A stretch of DNA of 38,794 bases, taken from assembly GCA_902786245.1 (NCBI GenBank), contig CADABS010000023.1, forward strand, positions 1 to 38,794, given 5' to 3'. The notes under the pieces were generated by a model. The model was given only the letters and a program-made list of their open reading frames with translations. It had not been told where the DNA came from and searched no databases. Origin of the DNA: an uncultured Erysipelotrichaceae bacterium (GTDB lineage Bacteria; Bacillota_I; Bacilli_A; Erysipelotrichales; Erysipelotrichaceae). Positions 1-8,272 of the stretch are shown piece after piece. Both the position numbers and the translations under genes were made by a program. The number at the start of each line of letters is the position of its first letter. Position 1 is the first letter of the stretch.

Positions 1-97
1 ACGATGGACACCCTTGAACTTGGCTAAGCCTTAGGGGTTACCACCCTTGGCTGGAGGTACCTTTCAACCTCCAAGATATGTGCCATGCCCGGCACAC
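1..97 (-). mobile_element. Group II intron, 5' fragment (class C-like), cut by window edge
   Basis: Read on the minus strand from position 97, the sequence starts with GTGTGCC and GGCATGG, then a GG..TGAAAG..CC element, a TTAGCCAAG block and CAAGGGTGTCC. These match in order what I recall of the 5' end (start of domain I) of group IIC introns such as the Oceanobacillus iheyensis one; GTGTG fits the GUGYG 5' boundary. It begins six bases after the terminator hairpin of the preceding gene, the known insertion preference of class C introns. The rest (domains II-VI and any reverse transcriptase/maturase) would lie beyond position 1. No protein-coding signal is seen in these bases. The identity rests on remembered consensus, not on a search. 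Confidence 0.72.
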
Positions 98-130
98 GTT
101 AAAAAGGCTCCGTCACAGGACAGAGCCTTT
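98..130 (-). terminator. Intrinsic terminator of the mannitol-type dehydrogenase gene
   Basis: A 12-bp stem (103-114 with 119-130, one G-U pair) closes a four-base loop. On the minus strand it is followed by a short T run that breaks off at AAC, where the intron-like sequence starts. The stop codon of the upstream gene is only three bases away. The truncated T tract fits an insertion inside or just behind the terminator. Confidence 0.85.
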
Positions 131-133
131 GGT

Positions 134-1744
134 TTATGCATCAAGACAGCGGATCAGCGTTCTCCGTACCGCCCCTTTCCCTTCCAGCATCGACCGCAGG
201 ATCTCTTCGGTCTGCCCGCCGATACCGGCTTCATAGAGGTCGCTGCCGAAGATATGGGCATTGGAGAGAACCGGCCGCAGCTGTTCTTTCAGACTCTCCG
301 GTTCACCGACATTGACATCTGCCAGGATTCCCTGCAGTTCTTCATTCATCGGGTCAGGGGAAAGTTCAAACGGGGTCAGGTCATCCTGTACGCCCTTGAG
401 ATAGCGCAGCCATCCGGCAATTGCCAGAGGAATGGCTTTCAATGCCGCAGCGCTTCCGTCTTTGAGAACATATTCTTTGATTGTTTCACCGAAGCGGATG
501 CCGACCATCTGCGATGTATCGACCGCGATGCGCTGGGGTGTATCCGGAATATATTCATTGGGGAAGCGGACATCGATGCATTCGCGGATAAACGCCCGGG
601 GTGAAAGGATCTTTGGATCCTTGACCACGGCCATGCCTTCTTCCCCGACTTTTTCACACAGCTGCTTCAGCTGCGGATCGCGCATGACATCCGAGAAGCG
701 CTGATAGCCCAGTACGCATCCCAGCGGTGCCAGAGCAGTATGCAGCGGGTTGAGACAGACGGTCACCTTCATCCGTTCGCAGGCATTGACCGTTTCCCTG
801 TCGGTCATGTATACACCGGCTTTCTGCAGCGGCGGACGGCCGTTGGGGAAGCTGTCCTCAATGACAAGATACTGGGGACCCTCCGCATTGACAAACGGAG
901 CGATATAGGTCTGCTTTTCGGTAATGACGATATCCATATCCTCAATGCCGTCCTTTTCAAGCATTTCCTTTACGGAAACGGAGGGACGGGGCGTGATCTT
1001 GTCGATCATCGTCCAGGGGAACGATACCAGAGATTCATTTTCCACGTAGCGGACAAACGGTTCTTCCGCCAGGCCGTTTTCATACCAGGTGTGAATCACT
1101 TCCAGCACCGCACTGCGCAGCTTTTCGCCGTTGTGCGATACATTGTCCATCGATACGATGGCAACCGGTGCAGCGCCGGCAAGCCATCTGTGATACAGCA
1201 TCGAAGCCGTCAGGACCACTGCCGAGGAACAGTATCCGGGGCCTTTTTTCAGCGCCTGGGCAACTTCCGGAAAATATGTTCCGTCTGCTTTCTTCAGCGC
1301 ATAGCCCTTTTCGGTGATCGTATAGCTGACCATCTGCAGCGACGGCGAAGCGAAGATCCGGGCAAGACGGGCATATGCCTCCTCATCCTGCGGCTTCACG
1401 GCAATGGCCTCGCCCAATGATCCGATCACCTGCTTTTTCGCAGTGCCGTCACCGTACAGCGTCACGCACAGCGCCAGATTGTCATGCGGTGCATAGACCT
1501 TGTCGACGACTTCAAAATCGAACGTCTCGGCACAGGTGATGCCGCTGTCCAGGTCGCCTGCGGCGATCAGCGTATCAGCGATCGTGCCGATGAAGATCCG
1601 GAAAATATTGCCGATGCCGAAATGGAGCCAGCGCGGATTCTCCCTCGTATTGGCCGCGATTTCAGCCGGATCATATCCGGGCAGAAGAACGGGTGCATTG
1701 AGCCATGCCTGCTTATCGGACAGACCGGCAGCTGTCAGTTTCAT
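134..1744 (-). CDS. Mannitol dehydrogenase family oxidoreductase (mannitol 2-dehydrogenase / fructuronate reductase type)
   Basis: A 536-residue cytosolic NAD(P)-dependent polyol or uronate dehydrogenase. Members interconvert mannitol/fructose, mannonate/fructuronate or altronate/tagaturonate. The N-terminal part has the family WLHFGIGNIFR nucleotide-binding segment. The middle carries MIDKITPRPS, close to the family signature after the Rossmann domain, and the C-terminal domain has the NPLHTALAPLG motif with the conserved Asn and His of the active site. Length fits UxuB-like members. The ATG lies one base after the stop of the superoxide reductase gene with only a weak ribosome binding site, so translation is probably coupled. 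No other sugar-acid genes are nearby, so the substrate cannot be read from context and no symbol is given. Confidence 0.85.
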   Translation of the reverse strand: MKLTAAGLSDKQAWLNAPVLLPGYDPAEIAANTRENPRWLHFGIGNIFRIFIGTIADTLIAAGDLDSGITCAETFDFEVVDKVYAPHDNLALCVTLYGDGTAKKQVIGSLGEAIAVKPQDEEAYARLARIFASPSLQMVSYTITEKGYALKKADGTYFPEVAQALKKGPGYCSSAVVLTASMLYHRWLAGAAPVAIVSMDNVSHNGEKLRSAVLEVIHTWYENGLAEEPFVRYVENESLVSFPWTMIDKITPRPSVSVKEMLEKDGIEDMDIVITEKQTYIAPFVNAEGPQYLVIEDSFPNGRPPLQKAGVYMTDRETVNACERMKVTVCLNPLHTALAPLGCVLGYQRFSDVMRDPQLKQLCEKVGEEGMAVVKDPKILSPRAFIRECIDVRFPNEYIPDTPQRIAVDTSQMVGIRFGETIKEYVLKDGSAAALKAIPLAIAGWLRYLKGVQDDLTPFELSPDPMNEELQGILADVNVGEPESLKEQLRPVLSNAHIFGSDLYEAGIGGQTEEILRSMLEGKGAVRRTLIRCLDA

Positions 1745-1745
1745 A

Positions 1746-2123
1746 TCAGGCTTCTGTTTTCCAGAGACCGTGCAGATTGCAGTATGCGTATACTGCCGTC
1801 ACCGGCTCTTCCGCGAAGAAATCAGCGCACGGCTTGTCTTCCGGATTCAGATAGGCGATCCGGAATCCCTTGGCTGTTTCCAGGGCAATGAATTCAATGT
1901 AATGTTCGGGAATCATCGGATGATCGACGGAGCCGACCGATACCGTGATCCTGCTTCCTTCTCTGGTGACGGCCGGTACATGCTTCTCCTGGGCCGCATC
2001 GGTCGTATTGGCTTCCAGCACTTCCATCGGCTCACCGCAGCATTTCGTCGGGCAGGCAGAATCCTTTAAAACCACCGCAATTTTTCCGCAGCCGTTGCAG
2101 CGGACGATTTTCAGTTTTCCCAT
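1746..2123 (-). CDS. Desulfoferrodoxin / superoxide reductase, internal start
   Basis: From the internal ATG the product is 125 residues, the usual length of two-iron desulfoferrodoxin. Cys9, Cys12, Cys28 and Cys29 form the N-terminal desulforedoxin FeCys4 site. His48 (in EKH), His68, His74 (HPMIPEH), Cys115 and His118 (CNLHG) are the ligands of the catalytic iron, and the Glu and Lys before His48 that assist catalysis are also kept. The enzyme reduces superoxide to hydrogen peroxide in the cytoplasm of anaerobes without producing oxygen. The start is supported by AAGGAG nine bases upstream, which lies within the linker of the longer GIY-YIG frame. The next gene starts one base after the stop. 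Confidence 0.88.
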   Translation of the reverse strand: MGKLKIVRCNGCGKIAVVLKDSACPTKCCGEPMEVLEANTTDAAQEKHVPAVTREGSRITVSVGSVDHPMIPEHYIEFIALETAKGFRIAYLNPEDKPCADFFAEEPVTAVYAYCNLHGLWKTEA

Positions 2124-2426
2124 TATATTTTTCTCCTTCTCTCTTTCCTTCATTATCACCGTTTTAGGCGCAGGTTTCAACCGGATCTCTTCTCTGATCA
2201 GATGCTGCTTTTCGCTTCTTGCCATATGCTTGATCCGCCATTCCGCCTGCTGCGCCTCCTGCTTTGTCGCAAATTCCTGCGACCAGGCGATCCGCACCGG
2301 TTTATGGGTACGGGTATACTTCGCCCCTTTTCCCTGACAGTGCGCCTTGAAGCGCTTTTCCAGATCATTTGTCCAGCCGGTATACAGCGTACCGTCTTCG
2401 CATTCCAGTATATATGTCCAGTTCAT
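1746..2426 (-). CDS. GIY-YIG nuclease domain protein reading in frame into superoxide reductase
   Basis: One uninterrupted 226-codon frame. Residues 1-80 are a small GIY-YIG domain of the YhbQ/YazA type: YILECEDGTLYTGWTNDLEKR gives the motif (YIL...YTG) and the Arg, with KGAKYTR following; such proteins are normally 80-100 residues and stand alone. Residues 81-101 are a charged linker. From residue 102 a full-length desulfoferrodoxin follows without a stop. The linker DNA contains an AAGGAG ribosome binding site placed nine bases before the ATG of residue 102, so the second domain is probably also made on its own. The start overlaps the end of the upstream permease gene by four bases. Whether the full fusion protein is stable is unknown. 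A lost stop codon or an assembly error could equally explain it. Confidence 0.75.
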   Translation of the reverse strand: MNWTYILECEDGTLYTGWTNDLEKRFKAHCQGKGAKYTRTHKPVRIAWSQEFATKQEAQQAEWRIKHMARSEKQHLIREEIRLKPAPKTVIMKEREKEKNIMGKLKIVRCNGCGKIAVVLKDSACPTKCCGEPMEVLEANTTDAAQEKHVPAVTREGSRITVSVGSVDHPMIPEHYIEFIALETAKGFRIAYLNPEDKPCADFFAEEPVTAVYAYCNLHGLWKTEA

Positions 2427-5400
2427 TCCACGCTCTTGAGGCTTTCCACCATTTTGATCGAATGCAGACGCCTTGCCATGACGAAATCGACCAGGATGCT
2501 GAAGAACAGCGTCAGAACCAGCGATATGGCAAAGCTTGCCGGCATGATCGAGCGGCCGAACATGACATAATCCATTTCGACCATGCGCATGATGTAGTGA
2601 TGCAGAACATTGCCGACCGGCAGTCCGCAGACGGCACCGATCAGCGTCAGTACATTATTTTCCTTATATATGTAGTTCTCTACTTCCCGCCGCCGGAAGC
2701 CGAGCACCTTGAGCGTCGCGATCTCCCGCATCCGCTCGCTGAGATTGACATTGATCAGATTGCCGAGCACGACAAAGGCCAGCGACATCGATGACACGAT
2801 CAGGGTCCAGACGATCAGATCCAGTCCCTTGACCATGGTCCGGAAGTTCTCCAGCACCGCCTCGAAGAAGGCAATGCCTTCGATCTGTTCATATTCGACC
2901 AGCCTTCTCTGCAAGGCACTGGAGTCGCTGAGATCCTCCGAGAGACGCAGATGGAGACTGTGCGAACGCGGGGAAATGCCGAAAAGCTTTTTGTAGCAGT
3001 CCTGCGACATGAATGCATAGTGATTGATATACAGCTCGCAGATATCCCCGATCTTTACTTCGGCATATTTTCCGGTTTCGCCTTCCAGCCGGACCGTATC
3101 CCCTGCTTTCAGCCCGAGCAGTTCGCTGAGCTTTTCGCTGATGACGATTGCATCATCGCCCAGTTCGATCTTCGCTCCGCCGATCCGCTTGCGCAGATCA
3201 TAGCAGCGGCAGACATCTTCGCTGTTTTCATAGATTTCGACACTGACCGTCTCTTCTTTTTTCCCGGCTGCGATCTTGGCCGTATAGGAACCGATTGCGG
3301 TGATCTCTTCGATATCCGGATCGCTCTGCAGCTGTGCCAGCAGGCTGCTGCGTTCTTCTGCGCTCAGATTCTTCTTCAGCGAGACGCTGCCGTCAAAGCG
3401 GGATATTTCATAGAACTGCAGATCGACCATCCGGTTGATGGAATCGCGGATGCCGAAGCCTGTCACCAGCAGCGCAGCGCATCCGGCAACACCGGCGACG
3501 GTCATGAAGAAGCGCCGTTTATAGCGGAACAGGTTGCGCATCGTCACCTTCCAGGTAAATGACAGCCGGCTCCAGATGAATCCGACCCGCTCCAGCAGTG
3601 TCTTTCTGCCCAGTTTCGGAGACTTCGGACGCATCAGCTGGGATGGTACTTCCCGCATGTCTTTGCGGCAGGTCAGCCACGTCGTCAGTTCCATGCCGGC
3701 CAGGAATGACGCACCGGCAGACAATGCAAGATTCCATGGCATGAATACCCGGATCGGCGGCAGAACATACATCATCCGCCAGACATGATAGATGATGATC
3801 GGGAATGTCATCATGCCGAAGACGATACCGATCACGCCGCCCAGCAGGGTTGCGCTGCCGGCATAGATCAGATACTTGGACGCACACTGTCCTTCGGTAT
3901 AGCCCAGGGCCCGCAGGATGCCGATCTCGCCTCTTTGTTCATCGACCATCCTTGTCATCGTCGTCAGACAGACCAGGGCCGCAACAGCGATGAAAAACAG
4001 CGGGAAGATGTTTCCGATCGCCCGCATCTGGTCGACCGAACCGCGGTATGTCACCGTCGCATAATGGGAGGTGCTGCGGTCCAGTACCGTCCATTCGCCC
4101 GGTTCCAGCGCATCGATCTGCTCCCTTGCTTCATCGAGTTTCTTCTTTGCTTTTTCCAGTTCTTCGCGGCCTTCTTTTCTTGCTTTTTCCAGTTCAGCCC
4201 GGCCGGAAGCGAGTTCATTGACCGCATCATCGAGACGGCTGCGGTTGGCCGCAATCTCGGCGGCACCGTTGGAGAAGGCATTCTGCGCTTCATTCAGTTC
4301 TCTTTCCAGCTGCCGGTATCCTTCATCGATCTGCCGCTGTCCTTCATCGATCTGCGCTCTGCCTTCGGCCAGCTGCCTTTCCCCTTCGGCAATGCCGGCA
4401 TCGATCTGTCCGATCCCGTCCGATGCTTTCTGTATGACATCATCCAGTTCTTCCGGCGCAATGCCCTGGTCAGCCAGTGCATCGGTGATCTGCTTTCTTC
4501 TTTCAAGGAGCGTATCACGGGTTTCATGCAGACTCTGCAGACTTTCATCATAGGCACTGACCAGCGTACCCGCATCAGTGATGGATTCCCTGCCGCTGAT
4601 CTGCTGCAGCGAAGAAACAAGTTCATCGATCTGCGTATCCGCCATCTCCCGCAGAATCCCGGGACCGCCGCCCATGACGATTTCATGAAGGATCTGCCGC
4701 ACCGGTTCCGTATCGTATTTCTGCAGGATTTCATCTGCCTGGGCAGCCCGCTGCGAGGCATTGTCATAGCCCGCCTGAATGCCCTTAGGGGTTTCCGTAT
4801 CCGCTGCCGGGTCATAGCGCAGGATCTTTTCTTTGAGAATTTCAAGTTCCTCACTGTCGGCGGTTTCTTTGTTCTTGTCCAGGCTCTTCAGCAGTTTCTT
4901 TGTCTCTTCTGCCTGGAAATATGCATTGTCCGCAGCGATTTCCGCTTTCAGCGCTTCCCCGTCCGTCAGAAGTTCCTGCCAGACTTCTTCATCCGCCTCC
5001 GGCAGGACTTCCTGCAATTGTTCCGCCGCATCTGCCGCTTCGCGCATGCCGGATGTGATTTCGCTGATCTCCGTATCCTCCGGCAGAGTCCGGAAGATTT
5101 CCATCAGAACGCTGACCATCGGGTCTTCCAGCCCGGCAATGCCTTCTTCCACCTGGGGCAGTGCAGCGTCGATCTGTGCCAGACCGTCTTTTGCCTGCTG
5201 CAGCTGGGGAATGCTGTCCTCCAGCTGTTTTCTCTGTTTCAGAAGATCTTCTTTAGTCTTGGCAAAGTCGGCTTCCGCCTGCTGGAGTTTCCGCCGGTTT
5301 TCATCGACCAGGGCCTGGGCATCTGCCAGCTGCTGCAGCGCTTCCTGCCGTTTTCTCTCCATCAGCGCCATGCCGTCCGCCAGTTCCTGTTCCCCTTCAG

Positions 5401-6307
5401 CCAGTGCTTCTCTGCCTTCTTCGATTTCTTTTTCGCCGTCTGCGATCTCTTTTTCCGCATCGGCGATCTCTTCTTCAAACTGCTTCAGACCGTCTTTATA
5501 TTCCTGCAGTCCCTTCTGATATTCTTCTTCCGCTTCATCCGCGATCTCTTTTCTTCTGCGGTCCTGCCATTTCTCTGCCAGGGCTTCATAATCTTCCGCC
5601 GCATCTGCCACGGCATCGTCATATTCTTTCGAGAAGGAATACATCTCCTTCAGACCTCTGACCGTGATATTGACTTCGGTATAGTAGGAACTGTCAAATG
5701 CCTCCTGAGGCACATAGAGATAGGTATCGATATACTGGTTGGACAGGGTGCTGTTTTCCTTGGACATATTGAGATAGACCGGGGTATCGAGCAGACCGAC
5801 GACCGTTGCCTTTTCGATTTTCAGCGAATCATTGGAGGTTCCTTCAGGATAGGAAAAATACACCACGGAACCGATCGGGAAACCGCCCTTGATATCCGAG
5901 CCGCCCTCGGCCAGGGCTTCATCCGGCTTTTCCGGCATGCGTCCTTCCCGCAGGACCGGACGGTTGAGGGAACCGTTCTCCATCAATGCATGCACACGGG
6001 TGATCCGGGCCGAATCGCTGTCTGTACCGATCACATCCGCAAACCATGTCCCTTCTGCTTCCAGGGTATCCGGATGGCTCCGGATCGCTTCAAGATCCTC
6101 TTCTTCAAAGCCGTAATTCGAATATATCGTTATATCCTTGAGATTCTGTTCATCATTATAGAAATCCACGCTGCGGCCCATGACCAGAGAGGTTGCGGAA
6201 ACACCGACAAAGAAAGCCGTGCCGATGGCGACAATTGCCGTCAGTGAAAAGAACCGGCTTTTCGTCGATCGGATCATGCGCAGGATGTTCGTCCGGAATG
6301 TTCTCAA
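2423..6307 (-). CDS. FtsX-like ABC transporter permease with two long coiled-coil arms
   Basis: A 1294-residue membrane protein. A first membrane segment lies at about 19-41, followed by an extracytoplasmic domain. Two long Glu/Lys/Gln-rich coiled-coil arms lie at about 240-390 and 590-735, the latter built from EGRAQIDEGQRQ-like heptads. FtsX-type permease blocks occupy about 768-885 and 1170-1290, and another membrane segment is at about 932-952. This architecture is known in Bacillota as MacB/FtsX-family permeases that couple a separate ATPase to work outside the membrane. No ATP-binding gene is present in the window. The start is TTG, with GAGAGGG seven bases upstream and an in-frame stop just before; the ATG at codon 11 is the alternative. 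It is first in a unit with the GIY-YIG/superoxide reductase frame and the dehydrogenase. Cargo or target unknown. Confidence 0.85.
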   Translation of the reverse strand: MRTFRTNILRMIRSTKSRFFSLTAIVAIGTAFFVGVSATSLVMGRSVDFYNDEQNLKDITIYSNYGFEEEDLEAIRSHPDTLEAEGTWFADVIGTDSDSARITRVHALMENGSLNRPVLREGRMPEKPDEALAEGGSDIKGGFPIGSVVYFSYPEGTSNDSLKIEKATVVGLLDTPVYLNMSKENSTLSNQYIDTYLYVPQEAFDSSYYTEVNITVRGLKEMYSFSKEYDDAVADAAEDYEALAEKWQDRRRKEIADEAEEEYQKGLQEYKDGLKQFEEEIADAEKEIADGEKEIEEGREALAEGEQELADGMALMERKRQEALQQLADAQALVDENRRKLQQAEADFAKTKEDLLKQRKQLEDSIPQLQQAKDGLAQIDAALPQVEEGIAGLEDPMVSVLMEIFRTLPEDTEISEITSGMREAADAAEQLQEVLPEADEEVWQELLTDGEALKAEIAADNAYFQAEETKKLLKSLDKNKETADSEELEILKEKILRYDPAADTETPKGIQAGYDNASQRAAQADEILQKYDTEPVRQILHEIVMGGGPGILREMADTQIDELVSSLQQISGRESITDAGTLVSAYDESLQSLHETRDTLLERRKQITDALADQGIAPEELDDVIQKASDGIGQIDAGIAEGERQLAEGRAQIDEGQRQIDEGYRQLERELNEAQNAFSNGAAEIAANRSRLDDAVNELASGRAELEKARKEGREELEKAKKKLDEAREQIDALEPGEWTVLDRSTSHYATVTYRGSVDQMRAIGNIFPLFFIAVAALVCLTTMTRMVDEQRGEIGILRALGYTEGQCASKYLIYAGSATLLGGVIGIVFGMMTFPIIIYHVWRMMYVLPPIRVFMPWNLALSAGASFLAGMELTTWLTCRKDMREVPSQLMRPKSPKLGRKTLLERVGFIWSRLSFTWKVTMRNLFRYKRRFFMTVAGVAGCAALLVTGFGIRDSINRMVDLQFYEISRFDGSVSLKKNLSAEERSSLLAQLQSDPDIEEITAIGSYTAKIAAGKKEETVSVEIYENSEDVCRCYDLRKRIGGAKIELGDDAIVISEKLSELLGLKAGDTVRLEGETGKYAEVKIGDICELYINHYAFMSQDCYKKLFGISPRSHSLHLRLSEDLSDSSALQRRLVEYEQIEGIAFFEAVLENFRTMVKGLDLIVWTLIVSSMSLAFVVLGNLINVNLSERMREIATLKVLGFRRREVENYIYKENNVLTLIGAVCGLPVGNVLHHYIMRMVEMDYVMFGRSIMPASFAISLVLTLFFSILVDFVMARRLHSIKMVESLKSVE

Positions 6308-6360
6308 TATTAACCCTCTCTAACCAATTAATTTTATAATGATTTATGTGTTCCTGAAAC

Positions 6361-6390
6361 AAATAAAAGCCGGCATTTGTACATGCCGGC
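6361..6390 (-). terminator. Intrinsic terminator of rpsO
   Basis: GCCGGCAT pairs with ATGCCGGC around a six-base loop (6369-6390), followed on the minus strand by TTTTATTT. It lies 14 bases after the rpsO stop and separates rpsO from the permease unit. Confidence 0.93.
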
Positions 6391-6404
6391 ATACGAACCC
6401 TTTC

Positions 6405-6671
6405 TTACTTTCTGAGTCCGAGCTTTGTGATCAGATCACGGTAGCGGTTGATGTCTTCGCGCTTGAGATACTCCAGCATCTTCTTTCTGCGTCCGACCAT
6501 CTTCAGAAGACCGCGGTTGGAAGAATAGTCCTTCTTGTTGGCCTTCATGTGTTCTGTCAGAGCATTGATCTGCGCTGTGAGCAGAGCAACCTGTACTTCA
6601 ACGGAACCTGTGTCCGCAGCGTTGCGTCCGAATTCCTTTGTGAGCGAAGCAATCTTTTCTTTTGATAACAT
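6405..6671 (-). CDS. rpsO: 30S ribosomal protein S15
   Basis: 88 residues, the standard length of S15, a primary 16S rRNA-binding protein that organises the central domain of the small subunit. The conserved features are visible: [13 protein letters not shown] near residue 20, [14 protein letters not shown], and [11 protein letters not shown] near residue 65. The ATG has GAGGA about nine bases upstream. It is a single-gene unit with its own promoter (6754-6782) and terminator. The leader of about 75 bases could hold an S15 autoregulatory site, as known for rpsO in other bacteria, but I cannot identify one with confidence. Confidence 0.98.
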   Translation of the reverse strand: MLSKEKIASLTKEFGRNAADTGSVEVQVALLTAQINALTEHMKANKKDYSSNRGLLKMVGRRKKMLEYLKREDINRYRDLITKLGLRK

Positions 6672-6753
6672 GTCTTTTTCCTCTTACTTTCTGTTATGTT
6701 CCGGACCGAGAAAAACGCTGAGGATACGTCAGTCCCAGACCGAAAGCCTATTT

Positions 6754-6782
6754 ATCTTAGCACAGCACAGGCATGTGTGCAA
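6754..6782 (-). promoter_or_regulatory. Promoter of rpsO (extended -10)
   Basis: On the minus strand TTGCAC is followed after exactly 17 bases by TAAGAT, preceded by TGC to give an extended -10. It lies just behind the stop of the small membrane protein gene and predicts a leader of about 75 bases before rpsO. Confidence 0.65.
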
Positions 6783-6785
6783 GCA

Positions 6786-7145
6786 TCAGGATCCAAGCGA
6801 TGATAACAGCGGGATCAGTTCGGTGATCAGACGCAGACCGCCGAGAACCAGACCGGCAATGCATGCATAGTAGTTCCTGCCGCTTTTCTCCTTCACCATG
6901 CGCAGACCGATGAACGAAACTATGATGGAAAGCAGTGCGACGATGCCCATATAGTCGATCAGCCAGGCAATGATCGCCATGATCAGACCGTACAGACAGA
7001 GCACCGTCATGCCCATGACCTTGTTGTCTTCCTTCCGTCTGGCGATCTGCTTTTCGTATGCCTCCACCGCCGCGATTCTTCTGTTTTCTTCGTCGATCGA
7101 GCGCTGGCTGCGCGGTTTTGTCTTGGATTTTTTCAGCTTGGCCAT
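6786..7145 (-). CDS. Small membrane protein of unknown function
   Basis: 119 residues that I do not recognise. Residues 1-43 are strongly basic and charged (many Lys and Arg) and probably cytoplasmic. Three hydrophobic segments follow at about 45-63, 66-82 and 94-112, separated by a short charged loop MVKEKSGR. The gene begins five bases after the hemW stop, with AAGGAG ten bases before the ATG, and is the last gene of fmt-lepA-hemW. Being last in a translation/heme-chaperone operon says little about its role. The start is well supported and the reading frame is clean, so it is probably a real gene. Confidence 0.75.
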   Translation of the reverse strand: MAKLKKSKTKPRSQRSIDEENRRIAAVEAYEKQIARRKEDNKVMGMTVLCLYGLIMAIIAWLIDYMGIVALLSIIVSFIGLRMVKEKSGRNYYACIAGLVLGGLRLITELIPLLSSLGS

Positions 7146-7150
7146 ATCGT

Positions 7151-8272
7151 TTATTCTCCTTCATCATCCATCAGGCAGACCAGTATCTCATTGAGCACGG
7201 GGAATCCCTTTTCCGTGCACCGGATCCTGTCTCCGTCTGTTTCCAGCATTTCCTGCCGGATCATTTCTCTGATCTTATCGCCATAGGCATCCGTCAGAGG
7301 CACTCCGAATGTTTCCGCAAAGCGGGACAGAGAGAATCCTCTTTTCAGACGCAGGCCCATCATGACCGTCTCAAACATCCGGTCTCTTTCACTGAGCAGT
7401 ATTTCTTCCCGCTGCAGCGGATCTGTCAGATAGCTGCGCAGCGAGCGGGTATTGTCATAGCGTATATTCTTTTCCTTGCCGGAAGCGCCGCAGGATATCC
7501 CGTAGAAATCTTCATATTCCCAATAGGCGGTATTATGCATGGATTCATATCCGGGCAGTGCGAAATTCGATATTTCATACTGCCTGAATCCGTATGCCGG
7601 CAGCGTATCGCAGATCCAGCGGTACATGTCCGCTTCCGTATCTTCATCGCAGGGTTCTGCCCCGGTTTTTGCGAATACCGTATTTTCTTCGATCGTCAGG
7701 GAATACAGGGACAGATGCTTCGGCTGCAGCTTCAGTGCGTCATTGACGCTCTGCTGCAGATCCGCAAGGGTCTGATCCGGCAGAGAGTACATCAGATCGA
7801 AAGAAAGATTGTCAATGCCTGCGTCCCGCAGTTCTTTCACACAGCGTTCCATATCCGCCATCGTATGGCGGCGGTTCATCTTCTTCAGCATCTTTTCATC
7901 CGATGTCTGAAAGCCGATGGATGCCCGGCGGATGCCATGGGACGCAAGGATCTCTGCTTTGGCAGCGCTCAGCGTTTCGGGATTGATCTCAATGGTATAT
8001 TCCCGTACAGAGCCTGTATACGGATCCAGCATCGAAAGCAGCCGTTCCAGCTGTGCTTCTTCCAGGACACTCGGCGTTCCCCCGCCGATATAGACCGTCC
8101 GCAGTGAACGATTGATTTCCCGCAATGCGAGTTCCTTTTTCAAGGCATCGAGCCATGCGTCTCCGTCTTCATGCTTATAGACCGTATGGCAGAAATCGCA
8201 GTAGGAACAGATCGTCCGGCAGAACGGAACATGGAGATAGAGAACATCCGGCTTATTTCTTGGGGTCATCAT
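7151..8272 (-). CDS. hemW: Radical SAM heme chaperone HemW
   Basis: 373 residues. The N-terminus has the radical SAM cluster motif [11 protein letters not shown] (CX3CX2C plus the extra Cys typical of HemW), followed by YIGGGTPS. The central TIM-barrel part has ASIGFQTSD and the C-terminal HemW domain ends the protein. HemW was formerly annotated as an oxygen-independent coproporphyrinogen oxidase, but family members with this cluster pattern bind heme and deliver it to targets. The frame overlaps the end of lepA by 20 bases and lacks a clear ribosome binding site, so translational coupling to lepA is likely. The lepA-hemW pairing is common in Bacillota. Confidence 0.92.
   Translation of the reverse strand: MMTPRNKPDVLYLHVPFCRTICSYCDFCHTVYKHEDGDAWLDALKKELALREINRSLRTVYIGGGTPSVLEEAQLERLLSMLDPYTGSVREYTIEINPETLSAAKAEILASHGIRRASIGFQTSDEKMLKKMNRRHTMADMERCVKELRDAGIDNLSFDLMYSLPDQTLADLQQSVNDALKLQPKHLSLYSLTIEENTVFAKTGAEPCDEDTEADMYRWICDTLPAYGFRQYEISNFALPGYESMHNTAYWEYEDFYGISCGASGKEKNIRYDNTRSLRSYLTDPLQREEILLSERDRMFETVMMGLRLKRGFSLSRFAETFGVPLTDAYGDKIREMIRQEMLETDGDRIRCTEKGFPVLNEILVCLMDDEGE

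Noticed and set aside
47-604. 185-codon plus-strand frame crossing the window edge region
   Set aside because: It runs through the intron-like sequence and a terminator hairpin and lies opposite the dehydrogenase gene.
3785-6247. 820-codon open frame on the plus strand opposite the permease gene
   Set aside because: It mirrors the third-position bias of the coiled-coil coding sequence; its translation is low-complexity Phe/Arg/Leu, lacks a ribosome binding site and matches no family I know.
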